A stretch of DNA of 13,968 nt from Dehalococcoidia bacterium UBA2160. GTDB lineage: Bacteria > Chloroflexota > Dehalococcoidia > Lucifugimonadales > UBA1123. Below are positions 1-6,801 of the stretch, piece by piece (within the stretch, counting starts at the first letter, position 1; each line of letters starts with the position of its first letter). Location of the stretch: contig DCWO01000062.1 in assembly GCA_002328865.1 (NCBI GenBank), forward strand, positions 1 through 13,968, in the 5' to 3' direction. The notes below the pieces were generated by a model. It saw nothing but the letters and a program-made list of their open reading frames with translations, did no database searches and was not told the origin of the DNA. The position numbers were made by a program, and so were the translations under genes.

Positions 1-948
1 GACCAGCTTCTGCATCGAGCGCAGTTCCTGCGGTGGGTCCAGGAGGCGCCCGTACTCGGCCCAAGAGACCTCGGCCACGTAGACGTCGCCCTTCGAGTCG
101 ACCGCGATCCCGTGAGGGGCCCAGAATCTGCCCGCTTGCTCGCCGAAGGTCTCATGGCTCAGGCGCGCCAGGACATTGCCGCTCTTGTCGTGAATCGTCA
201 GGCGAGGTCCCAGGTCGGTTCCGATGTCATTGGAGCCGATCCCGCCGAAGTACTCGCCGACGTAGGCCACCTCTTGATTTTGACCGTTAGAGCTGACGGC
301 AACCGCCGCAGAACGGGATAGGTTCACCCACTGGGTTTCGAACACGCCCTCGGAGCTGAAAACCTGGATGCGATGGTTCTCCCGATCGGCGATGTAAACC
401 CAGCCGTCGCTGTCCGTGTCGATGTTGTGGACGATGTTGAACTGCCCCTCGGAAGTGCCCGACTCGCCCCAGGACATGATGTACGTGCCGTCCTCCGTGT
501 ACTTGTGGACGCGCGCGTTCGAGTAGCCGTCGGCGACGTAGATGTCGCCGTTGCGATGGTCGATCGCCACCTGTGTCGGTGCGCTGAACGGCTTGCCGCT
601 CATCTTCGGCGACGGTTGGTTCGCCGTGCCCAGCGTCATCAGCAGCTCGCCCTCGGGCGTGAATTTGCGGACCGTGCTGTCCCCGTTGTCCACGCAGTAC
701 ACCGAGTCGTCGGGACCGACGGTGACGCCGTGCGGGTTTTTGAACACGCCCTCGCCCCAAGTCGTGACCACGTTCCCGCCACTGTCGTAGACGACCATTG
801 GGCACGTGCCGCGATTGAAAACGTACACTCTGTCCTTGGAGTCCACCGCCACGTCGGCGGCCTCTTTGTACACCCAGCCCTCGGGCAGCTTGCCCCAGTT
901 CTCGCCGGACACTTCGTAAGTGAAACTTCCTTCTCCAAGCGTCGCCAT
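1..948 (-). CDS. NHL-repeat beta-propeller protein (peptidyl-hydroxyglycine lyase-like), cut by the window edge
   Basis: The frame stays open to base 1, so 316 residues are visible and the C-terminus is missing. The start is ATG at 948 with GGGAGG (954-959) five bases upstream. At least six NHL-like blades can be seen, marked by the recurring pattern hydrophobic-A/V-D-x-x-G-x-hydrophobic-Y-V-A-D: around residues 31-45, 72-88, 124-141 (IYVADGYSNARVHKY), 173-190 (VYIADRENHRIQVF), 213-232 and 278-293. This matches the NHL/SMP-30-like propellers often annotated as peptidyl-alpha-hydroxyglycine alpha-amidating lyase family. That name is a fold relation; I do not claim the activity. No signal peptide is seen, so it is probably cytoplasmic. 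It lies 72 bases after the phosphotriesterase-like gene on the same strand and is probably co-transcribed with it. The last visible residues (DPPQELRSMQKLV) look close to a natural end, so little may be missing. Confidence 0.9.
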   Translation of the reverse strand, partial: MATLGEGSFTYEVSGENWGKLPEGWVYKEAADVAVDSKDRVYVFNRGTCPMVVYDSGGNVVTTWGEGVFKNPHGVTVGPDDSVYCVDNGDSTVRKFTPEGELLMTLGTANQPSPKMSGKPFSAPTQVAIDHRNGDIYVADGYSNARVHKYTEDGTYIMSWGESGTSEGQFNIVHNIDTDSDGWVYIADRENHRIQVFSSEGVFETQWVNLSRSAAVAVSSNGQNQEVAYVGEYFGGIGSNDIGTDLGPRLTIHDKSGNVLARLSHETFGEQAGRFWAPHGIAVDSKGDVYVAEVSWAEYGRLLDPPQELRSMQKLV

Positions 949-1020
949 TTGGTCCTCCCAGGTGAATTTATCGGTAATTTGGAACGATGTTAAATGCGTC
1001 GCGGTCGGAACGACGGTTCG

Positions 1021-2067
1021 TTAGCCTGATTGTGGCTCGGCAAACGTCAAGGCGGCCGCTGGGTTGTGCACCATTATCTTTTCGATCGCGTCCTCGCTGA
1101 ATCCCTTCGAACGCATGCGGGGCACGATCTGAGCCAGAATGTAGAAGTACCCGTGGCCGCCGTAGGTCAGCAGCCTGTGCTTCGTGCAGATGTCGTGAGC
1201 GATTACGATCCTGTCGCCATACCCTTCGGATATGAGCCAGGCGATGTCGTCGAGTTTGGTGTCGTCGTTCGGGTGGTGAATCGCAGGATTGAGCCGGTAG
1301 TGCGAGCCTTCGCTCCCGAACAGGTCCCACTCGAAGTAGCATCCGCTTTCGCCCATCTTGCGAAGCGTGTCACGCTCGAACACCGTTCTGTCCAGGTGGC
1401 CCACGATCGTCCGGCTCAGGTCTGCCCCATGCTCGCCGAGGAGATCCAGAATCTCGAGCGGCGAGGACTCGTCTCTGCCGGGATGGATCAGTATCGGCGC
1501 TCCAGTGGCTCGTTGGGCCATCGCGGATGCGGCTACGACTTTGCGTTCGTTTGGAGTCATAGGCCATGAGCAACCCACTTCGCCGATGACGCCCGACCGA
1601 ATGCCCGTGCCGTCCACGCCCTCGGTGACGTCGCGAGTGATTCGGGCGGCAAGCTCCTCCGATGTGGACGATGCCACGTACGCCGGGTGCGCGTCGCTCA
1701 CGTAGAACGCGGCGCCCATGACCACGTTGACGCCGGTGGCGCGCGAGATCCTCGCCAGACCGACCGGATCGCGAGCGATGCCGATGCTGGTGGCGTCGAC
1801 GATCGTGCCGCCTCCGTACTGCCGAAAGAGATTTGCTTCCGTGATCGCCGTGTCGACGTCCAGGAGACGATAGTTGTCGGCGTTGAGCGCGCCGTGGTAC
1901 CGGATGCGGCCCAGTGTCTCGGGAGTCAGCGGCGCATGGAACAGGTCGCGGGCGCTGGCCTCGTCAGGCGGACCGAAGTTGCCGGACAAGTCGACCAGCA
2001 GGTGCTCATGCGTCAGCGTGACGCCCAACTCGTCCGGGCGAACCAAGCCCAGCACGGTCTGCGCCAT
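1021..2067 (-). CDS. Phosphotriesterase-family metal-dependent hydrolase
   Basis: A 348-residue amidohydrolase-fold protein of the PTE/PHP family, which hydrolyses phosphotriesters, lactones or related esters with two metal ions. The expected ligands are all visible in order: H20 and H22 in THEH, bridging E163 in GVIGEVG, H195 in ILIHPG, H224 in VGHLD and D292 in IAHD. The bridging ligand is glutamate, as in E. coli PHP, rather than the carboxylated lysine of true PTE, so organophosphate specificity should not be assumed. The C-terminal YGGHGYFYI and a HNPAAALTF-type end are typical of the family, and the length is normal. I chose ATG 2067, which begins MAQTVLGLVRPDELG. A GTG at 2130 would add 21 low-complexity residues and lies at the predicted transcription start. 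The ribosome-binding site is weak (CAGG just upstream). It is probably first in an operon with the NHL protein. Substrate unknown; a lactonase role is a guess. Confidence 0.92.
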   Translation of the reverse strand: MAQTVLGLVRPDELGVTLTHEHLLVDLSGNFGPPDEASARDLFHAPLTPETLGRIRYHGALNADNYRLLDVDTAITEANLFRQYGGGTIVDATSIGIARDPVGLARISRATGVNVVMGAAFYVSDAHPAYVASSTSEELAARITRDVTEGVDGTGIRSGVIGEVGCSWPMTPNERKVVAASAMAQRATGAPILIHPGRDESSPLEILDLLGEHGADLSRTIVGHLDRTVFERDTLRKMGESGCYFEWDLFGSEGSHYRLNPAIHHPNDDTKLDDIAWLISEGYGDRIVIAHDICTKHRLLTYGGHGYFYILAQIVPRMRSKGFSEDAIEKIMVHNPAAALTFAEPQSG

Positions 2068-2137
2068 GCCTGCCGCGCTTCGACCCTGCCTTTGGGCGTC
2101 ATTTTGGGACTCGTTGCGTTCGTGCTGCACAAGGTGC

Positions 2138-2166
2138 TTTGTACATCATTTCGAGGAGCCGGTCAA
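2138..2166 (-). promoter_or_regulatory. Sigma70-like promoter of the phosphotriesterase-family gene
   Basis: On the minus strand TTGACC (2166-2161, 5 of 6 matches to the -35 consensus) is followed by exactly 17 bases and then TACAAA (2143-2138, 4 of 6 to the -10 consensus). The start of transcription would fall near 2131. That puts the GTG at 2130 at the RNA end and leaves a ~64-base leader before ATG 2067, which supports the ATG start. Confidence 0.55.
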
Positions 2167-2169
2167 ACG

Positions 2170-2186
2170 AATCCGTTGTGCGGATT
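2170..2186. promoter_or_regulatory. Perfect dyad AATCCG-5-CGGATT beside the -35 box, candidate operator
   Basis: A 6-base perfect inverted repeat with a 5-base centre (TTGTG) ends 3 bases upstream of the minus-strand -35 box. The 17-base size suits a dimeric helix-turn-helix regulator. Its position suggests control of the hydrolase gene, by activation or by hindering polymerase. It could also be a chance dyad. Confidence 0.35.
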
Positions 2187-2333
2187 AAGGTTGCTCTGCC
2201 CGTGCTCAGGATGATATGGCGACGGCGGTAAACTGACTGGATGTCGAATGTGAGGCGCCTCTCGCTGCCAAAATGGACCGCCTCTCGGCGGGAGAGACTG
2301 ATCCGCGGTCTGTCCCACGGGTTGCAGCTTGGT

Positions 2334-2352
2334 CCGCCTAACGGTCAGGCGG
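2334..2352 (+). other. GC-rich stem-loop in the leader of the phosphoesterase gene
   Basis: CCGCCT (2334-2339) pairs perfectly with AGGCGG (2347-2352) around a 7-base loop, 37 bases before the ATG at 2390. No T-run follows, so it is not a clear terminator. It may be a leader-RNA hairpin or a protein-binding dyad. Confidence 0.3.
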
Positions 2353-2389
2353 CTTGATACGCAGCCACCGAGCCGCTACCATGTGCCGC

Positions 2390-2932
2390 ATGTTAATAGG
2401 ACTCATCAGCGACACGCACATACCCGAAGCTGGCCCCGAAATCCCGCCACAGGTGTTCAAAGCATTCGAGAACGTAGACCTGATCCTGCATGCCGGCGAC
2501 ATGCACATAATCGATGTCCTGGATTGGCTGGAGCCTCTGGCGCCGGTGTGGGGCGCGCAGGGAAACGGCGACCACAATGACGGGATCAATCCCAATCGAC
2601 CAGGCCTGCCGCCCGACGCCCGCGTCGAGGAGGTGCACACGCTGCAGCTAGAAGGCTTGCGAGTGGGGCTGATCCATGGTTTCCCGTTGCCGCACGAGTT
2701 GCCGTGGCGCACCCTCGAAGAGTTGCTGGACTTGCATTTCACGCGACCGATCGACATCGTCGTGTGCGGCGACACCCACATGGCGCGATTCGACTGGTAT
2801 GACGATGTCCTGATCATCAATCCGGGAAGCCCAACGCTTCCGGGCCAGATCAAAGAGCTGGGCACGGTGGGGTTCCTCGAGATCAACGACCGCGAGGTCG
2901 TGCCCTCGATCGTTAACCTGTCGGATTACTGA
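2390..2932 (+). CDS. YfcE/MJ0936-type metallophosphoesterase
   Basis: A 180-residue calcineurin-like phosphoesterase, of the usual length for the COG0622 (YfcE/MJ0936) family of small cytoplasmic phosphodiesterases. Motifs in order are D8-T-H10 (ISDTH), H35-A-G-D37, G58-N59-G-D61 (the GNxD motif), H96-G97 (LIHGFP), GDTH at 127-130, and NPGSP at 144-148, which is diagnostic of this family. The GDTH motif carries Asp where most relatives have His in GHTH, so one metal ligand is altered. The start MLIGLISDTH at 2390 fits the family. An in-frame ATG at 2381 would add only three residues, and neither has a clear ribosome-binding site. It is the only plus-strand gene in the window and converges on the SDR gene with a 65-base gap that shows no clear terminator. 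The physiological substrate is unknown. Confidence 0.9.
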   Translation: MLIGLISDTHIPEAGPEIPPQVFKAFENVDLILHAGDMHIIDVLDWLEPLAPVWGAQGNGDHNDGINPNRPGLPPDARVEEVHTLQLEGLRVGLIHGFPLPHELPWRTLEELLDLHFTRPIDIVVCGDTHMARFDWYDDVLIINPGSPTLPGQIKELGTVGFLEINDREVVPSIVNLSDY

Positions 2933-2997
2933 GGCCTCGTTACGGCCGCGACTGAACGCGAGTATTCGACGTGGTTCCCTGCTGGGCGTTTCTGCTC

Positions 2998-3783
2998 CTA
3001 CCGAGCGTGAACATCCTTCGTCGTCGCGTCGATGATCGAGTTGCCGCCGTCTACGATCAGCGTGGTCCCCGTTATGTACGAGGAGTGCTCGGACGCGAAG
3101 AAGAGGGTCGGCGCCGCGATTTCGTCGACGTGGCCCATTCGGCCTAGCAGCGACGCGGTTGTTGCCCATTCGACGTGCGCCGGGTCGTCCGGGTTGGGCG
3201 CGGTGAACGGCGTCTCGACCCAGCCGGGGCTGATGGCGTTGACGCGGATGCCGAGGGGCGCATACTCCAGCGCCATGCTTCGGGTCAGCCCTTCGAGTCC
3301 GGCCTTCATCGCGCCGTACAGGCCGTAGTTTCCGTGTATGCTCCCCGTCGACGATATGTTGACTATCGCGCCGCCCGTCCGCCGCATGATTGGCGCCGCG
3401 TAGGTGGTCACCAGGAACGCGCTGAGGAAGTTGCCTCCGGAAACACGATCCCACCGTTGCATCAGCGAGAAGGACGCATCGACGCCCTGATTGCGTTCGC
3501 TGCCGCCCGCGCAGTTGATGAGGACGTTCAAGGCGCCGTACTTGGCGTCGACTTCGTCCATCAGGGCTTTGACCGCATCGTGGTCGCCGAGTTGCACCGA
3601 GTGGAACTCCGCCTGCCCTCCATGCTCCTCGATCTCCTGGCGGACTGTCTCGCCCTTAACAGGGTCGCGCGCCACCATGATGACCTGAGCGCCGGCTTCT
3701 GCCAGGTGAATCGATATGCTACGTCCGATGCCCGAATTTCCGCCGGTCACGACGGCGACGGCGTCTTTGAATCCCCAGTCCAT
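2998..3783 (-). CDS. Short-chain dehydrogenase/reductase (SDR)
   Basis: A 261-residue classical SDR, an NAD(P)-dependent oxidoreductase of alcohols or ketones, cytoplasmic. The cofactor motif TGGNSGIG is at 13-20 and the structural NCAG motif at 90-93. The active-site tetrad can be placed as N118, S144/S145 (ISSTGS), Y156 and K160 (YGAMK). SPGWVETPF (185-193) and the C-terminal YITGTTLIVDGG (236-247) are typical. The residue after the second beta strand is not acidic (VARD, 37-40), which suggests NADP(H) preference, an inference only. ATG 3783 has AGGAGT (3791-3796) seven bases upstream; a longer reading to 3828 adds residues unlike the family. It lies 70 bases after the VOC gene on the same strand and is probably co-transcribed. 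Its substrate cannot be told from sequence. Confidence 0.93.
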   Translation of the reverse strand: MDWGFKDAVAVVTGGNSGIGRSISIHLAEAGAQVIMVARDPVKGETVRQEIEEHGGQAEFHSVQLGDHDAVKALMDEVDAKYGALNVLINCAGGSERNQGVDASFSLMQRWDRVSGGNFLSAFLVTTYAAPIMRRTGGAIVNISSTGSIHGNYGLYGAMKAGLEGLTRSMALEYAPLGIRVNAISPGWVETPFTAPNPDDPAHVEWATTASLLGRMGHVDEIAAPTLFFASEHSSYITGTTLIVDGGNSIIDATTKDVHAR

Positions 3784-3790
3784 TTTGTGT

Positions 3791-3796
3791 ACTCCT
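3791..3796 (-). promoter_or_regulatory. Ribosome-binding site fixing the SDR start
   Basis: AGGAGT on the minus strand, seven bases before ATG 3783. It decides between this start and the upstream in-frame codon at 3828. Confidence 0.75.
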
Positions 3797-3853
3797 GATC
3801 CTGCGCCCGCCTGTTGGACCTCCCACATGCCCCAATCTCGACTGGCAACTTCC

Positions 3854-4246
3854 CTACGCCGACTGAACCAACTCTATGAGCACGTCGTCCGGGCCTTCGA
3901 TGTAGGCCAGGCGAGCGCCGCTGGCTATCTCGGTGCTGGGAAGGACGATGCGCACCCCGGCTTGTTCGAGGTTGGCCAGCTTTGCCGCGAGGTCGTCGAC
4001 GCCGAAGCCGAAGTGCTCTAAGCCCAGATGGTTCAACTCCGCGTTGCCTCGCTGATCGGACGACCCTGCGGGCGCGGACGAAATGTTGAGCCTGACCTCG
4101 CCGCCCATCTGCATGCTCACCGTGATCGTTCCGGGCATGACTTCTCGGGCTCCGAGTATCTTTGCGTCAAAGTGTTGTTCGTACCAGGCTGCGGACGCCT
4201 GAGGATCGGTTGCCCTGATATGTACGTGGTCGATGGCGAATGGCAT
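3854..4246 (-). CDS. VOC-superfamily (glyoxalase/bleomycin resistance/dioxygenase fold) protein
   Basis: A 130-residue single VOC module made of two beta-alpha-beta-beta-beta halves: residues 1-57 start MPFAIDHVHI and residues 70-130 start AELNHLGLEHFGFGV. The second half ends with the classic IEGPDDVLIELVQ strand, where E125 sits at the usual C-terminal metal-ligand position; H7 or H9 and H78 are candidate partners. Members include methylmalonyl-CoA epimerase, glyoxalase I and ring-cleaving dioxygenases. The length suits a single-domain lyase or epimerase-like protein, and no specific reaction can be assigned. ATG 4246 has a strong AGGAGGA (4251-4257) upstream. It sits between the MFS carrier (168 bases away) and the SDR (70 bases), all on the same strand, which suggests a shared catabolic role. 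Confidence 0.9.
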   Translation of the reverse strand: MPFAIDHVHIRATDPQASAAWYEQHFDAKILGAREVMPGTITVSMQMGGEVRLNISSAPAGSSDQRGNAELNHLGLEHFGFGVDDLAAKLANLEQAGVRIVLPSTEIASGARLAYIEGPDDVLIELVQSA

Positions 4247-4250
4247 GCTC

Positions 4251-4257
4251 TCCTCCT
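4251..4257 (-). promoter_or_regulatory. Strong ribosome-binding site of the VOC gene
   Basis: AGGAGGA on the minus strand, 4 bases before ATG 4246. It rules out the longer reading that would start at 4306. Confidence 0.8.
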
Positions 4258-4369
4258 GAAATGGTGATGGCGTGATGTTGTCTGCCGCCGCATTGCGAAC
4301 GGGCAAAGCCAGGCCCAGCGCGAGGACGCCACGGGCGGACTCGTCAACAGCTTACCATTTTAGCAGCCA

Positions 4370-4405
4370 GTCTCAGGGCGCGCCGGTGCCACACCGCTCT
4401 TCACT
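4370..4405 (-). other. Weak hairpin downstream of the MFS gene
   Basis: Just after the MFS stop (4415), the minus strand carries CGGTG-TGG-CACCG within this interval. It is a 5-base stem with a 3-base loop and no following T-run. It could slow transcription between MFS and VOC, but it is not a standard terminator. Confidence 0.25.
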
Positions 4406-4414
4406 CGGGTCATC

Positions 4415-5671
4415 TTAAAAGGCGCTGTTGCTGTTGGCTTTGCGTGGCGGTGTGGCGATTAGCATGACGACCAAAGCCATCACGTAGATTGCCATGAGCG
4501 TCTTCCACGCCAGCTCGTAGCCGTCGGTCGTGTCGTAGATGTAGCCGACGAGAGGCGCGCCAAACGCGCTTGCCAGCAGGATCGTGGGCATCGTGATTCC
4601 TCTGATTGTACCCAAGAACGTCCGTCCAAAGTAGTCGGCCCATAGGTAGCTCTGAGAGACAATGTTGATCCCGACGGACAGGCCCCAGAGGATCACCGCA
4701 ACGAACAGGTCGAACGTGCTGGACGCCGTGAGCGTCAAACCCATTGACACCGTGAAACCCACGTATGCGCCGGCTGCGACGAAACGTGCAGGAAACCTGT
4801 CGAATAAAAGTCCAACCACCAGCAGCATGGCCGCGGCGCCGCCCGCGTCGGCCGAAATCGAAACGGCCACCAAATCGGCGTCAAAACCCAATTCCACGAA
4901 ATACGGTATGCGGTGCACGCTCGCGCCCATCCCGAATCCGCCCAGCACCAAAGCGAGAGTCAGCAGCCAGAACGCCCTCGTGTGGAGGGCTTCATTCAAA
5001 GTCCAAACAGCTTCATCGGCTGTTTCCGGGTCGTCTGACTTTTGCGGCGCCGGCGAGATCGCGTCGCCGTCGGGTCGGAGGCCCATGTCTTCCGGTTGAC
5101 GCCGTAGGAATGTCAGCGACAACGGGATGATCAGCGCCATGCTGATGATGCCCAAGTACAACCAGGCGTCCCGCCACCCAACCGAATCGATGAGGAACTG
5201 GGTGAGAGGCAACATCACTATTCCGCCGACGCCCAAACCCAGGGACGCCAGTCCGAGTGCGATCCCCCGCCGACGAACGAACCATTTCGCCGCCGGCACC
5301 GTGCTCAAGAGACCGCCTCCCGGGGTGCTGAGTCCAGCCAACCCGACGACGGTGAACAGGATGAAGAGCTGGACTACGTTGTCGGCCAACCCAAATCCGA
5401 TGACGCAAACGCCCGTCACGGCAGCCGACGCGGGGATTATCAGTCTGGGGCCGAACCGATCCAGCAATCGCCCCAGAAAAAGGCTGGTGAAGCCGCCGGC
5501 CAAATATCGTGCCGTCGTCAGCCAACCGAACGTGCTCCGGGAGATCCCCATCGCTTCGCCCATCGGAATAACGAAGAGGCCCAAGTTCAAGGTTCCGGTT
5601 GCATGGACGGCGAAGTTCACGAAGAACAGGGTGACCACGATCACCCAGCCATAGTAAAAAGAAGGCTTCAT
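4415..5671 (-). CDS. MFS transporter, oxalate/formate antiporter or monocarboxylate-type
   Basis: A 418-residue, 12-helix major facilitator protein of the inner or cytoplasmic membrane. The start MKPSFYYGWVIVVTLFF, with YGW just before helix 1, is typical of OFA/MCT-like carriers. The loop 2-3 motif GRLLDRFGPR lies at about residues 67-76. KWFVRRRGIALGLASLG before helix 5 is also characteristic of this group. The hydrophilic central loop with acidic and proline residues (about 188-222) separates the two six-helix halves. These carriers usually move organic mono- or dicarboxylates, and its place upstream of VOC and SDR genes suits uptake of an acid that is then oxidised; that link is inference. 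ATG 5671 has no clear ribosome-binding site. Inverted repeats lie just upstream. Substrate unknown. Confidence 0.93.
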   Translation of the reverse strand: MKPSFYYGWVIVVTLFFVNFAVHATGTLNLGLFVIPMGEAMGISRSTFGWLTTARYLAGGFTSLFLGRLLDRFGPRLIIPASAAVTGVCVIGFGLADNVVQLFILFTVVGLAGLSTPGGGLLSTVPAAKWFVRRRGIALGLASLGLGVGGIVMLPLTQFLIDSVGWRDAWLYLGIISMALIIPLSLTFLRRQPEDMGLRPDGDAISPAPQKSDDPETADEAVWTLNEALHTRAFWLLTLALVLGGFGMGASVHRIPYFVELGFDADLVAVSISADAGGAAAMLLVVGLLFDRFPARFVAAGAYVGFTVSMGLTLTASSTFDLFVAVILWGLSVGINIVSQSYLWADYFGRTFLGTIRGITMPTILLASAFGAPLVGYIYDTTDGYELAWKTLMAIYVMALVVMLIATPPRKANSNSAF

Positions 5672-5684
5672 TTGGGAGCGCTCG

Positions 5685-5729
5685 TTTCGCGTTTGCTTGT
5701 CAAGCGAATCTTACACAGCACACGCGAAA
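5685..5729. promoter_or_regulatory. Nested inverted repeats upstream of the MFS gene
   Basis: TTTCGCGT (5685-5692) and ACGCGAAA (5722-5729) form a perfect 8-base inverted repeat 29 bases apart. Inside it lies the 11-base palindrome GCTTGTCAAGC (5695-5705), which contains TTGACA on the minus strand, and a TAAGAT box (5713-5708) also on the minus strand. The layout suggests an operator over the MFS promoter. The TTGACA has no matching -10 box at 17 bases, so the exact promoter is uncertain. Confidence 0.4.
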
Positions 5730-5765
5730 TCAACCAGGCGCCGTTTGCCCAAGAGGCGCGGATTG

Positions 5766-6788
5766 TTATTGCACGTCCTCTCGTCGGAATGCGATGGCGG
5801 CGACCGCCATTACGGCCACCGCGACCGCCACGATTCCCACCAGCGACACGGCAGGCGAAACGTACGTGGACCGCTCCATCGACGGCGGCATGGCGCCGAT
5901 GTCAGGGTCGAAGGCGCCCTCTGCTCCCACCAACGCGGTCAACAGCTCTTCGGCGCCGGCCCTATACGCGCCAGTCGTGATCCCCAACCAGGCCTGCGCC
6001 TGCGGTCCCAGCCGGACGGTCGCGGTTTGGTCGAGGATGTCGACGTAAACGTTGCCCAGATTGTAGCCGCCGTCGAAATAGTAGACGCGATAGTCCTCGT
6101 AGATGTCCGGCCAGGCCATCCTCATGACCGGGCCAACCGCGAATACGGCGACCAGCACGAGCGTGAACACTCCGTTGCGCACCAACGCGCTTCGCACGAG
6201 CGTCGAGAGGGCCACGCTTACAGCCGTGAAGACGACGATCACCAGGAGCGAGAACAGGAAGATCCAAGGGAGCACCTTGAGGAGCGCAGTCAGCACGTGC
6301 GGCCCGAATCCAAGCAAAGCCTTAACCGCCATCGCGGAAACCAGCAGGATCGCGGCTTCCAGCAGGGCGGCGGTGAGCACCAGCGCCAGGAACTTGCCCG
6401 CCAGAAACTGCAGCCGGCCTATCGGCTTGCTTACGATCAAGAGCAGCGTGCCTCGCTTCCGCTCCTGATCCACCAACTCCAAACCGGATGTGCCGACGAC
6501 CATGTACGCGAGAAACAACCCTGTCATCCAAAAGAACGACACTGTGATGAAGTAGCCAACGAGGTAGCTTGTCTGCATATCCAGTCCCATGCGGCCGACC
6601 TCGAAGGCGTCGGCCCACGCGACAAGCGACAGAAACATCGCGAGCGCCTGCCCGCCCAGGATGGCGACGATGACTCGCCGCGCCCCGAGCAGATCCCGGA
6701 TCGTCTTGGCCATGACGGTGTAGAGCGCCGAGCGTCCGGACAAGGCGAACATGCCTCGCTTTGTGGTTTGAGTGTCGGTGGAGGTCAT
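5766..6788 (-). CDS. ABC-2-type transporter permease (NosY-like)
   Basis: A 340-residue membrane protein with six predicted helices at about 38-58, 77-99, 132-158, 172-196, 205-222 and 310-334. The cytoplasmic loop between helices 2 and 3 has DQERKRGTLLLIVSKPIGR (107-125), matching the E-x-x-G-T-L...S-x-P-I-x-R motif of NosY/ABC-2 permeases. The C-terminus FRREDVQ is the F-x-R-R-D-V ending of the same family. An 87-residue loop (223-309) between helices 5 and 6 falls outside the cell in this topology and is longer than a simple turn; it may contact the exported FG-GAP partner. The start ATG 6788 lies 13 bases after the ATPase stop, with only a weak ribosome-binding site, so it is probably translated by coupling. 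Last gene of the operon; 94 bases follow before the MFS start. The cargo, if any, is unknown. Confidence 0.9.
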   Translation of the reverse strand: MTSTDTQTTKRGMFALSGRSALYTVMAKTIRDLLGARRVIVAILGGQALAMFLSLVAWADAFEVGRMGLDMQTSYLVGYFITVSFFWMTGLFLAYMVVGTSGLELVDQERKRGTLLLIVSKPIGRLQFLAGKFLALVLTAALLEAAILLVSAMAVKALLGFGPHVLTALLKVLPWIFLFSLLVIVVFTAVSVALSTLVRSALVRNGVFTLVLVAVFAVGPVMRMAWPDIYEDYRVYYFDGGYNLGNVYVDILDQTATVRLGPQAQAWLGITTGAYRAGAEELLTALVGAEGAFDPDIGAMPPSMERSTYVSPAVSLVGIVAVAVAVMAVAAIAFRREDVQ

Positions 6789-6801
6789 GATTCGCTCTGT
6801 T

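Larger units (their letters stand above)
2068..2389. other. Divergent intergenic region (322 bases)
   Basis: This gene-free stretch separates the divergently transcribed hydrolase (minus) and phosphoesterase (plus) genes. It holds the minus-strand promoter at 2138-2166, the dyad at 2170-2186, and two GC-rich short hairpins at 2278-2291 and 2334-2352. I see no coding sequence with conserved character here. No convincing plus-strand promoter for the phosphoesterase was found. Confidence 0.7.

Noticed and set aside
1021..2067. Assigning the hydrolase as an organophosphate-degrading enzyme
   Set aside because: The bridging lysine of true phosphotriesterases is replaced by glutamate, so family membership does not support that activity.
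2068..2130. GTG start at 2130 for the phosphotriesterase-family gene
   Set aside because: It would lie at the predicted transcript start, lacks a ribosome-binding site and adds residues unlike the family.
2933..2997. Bidirectional terminator between the converging phosphoesterase and SDR genes
   Set aside because: Only a 4-base GGCC pairing is present, with no T-run on either strand.
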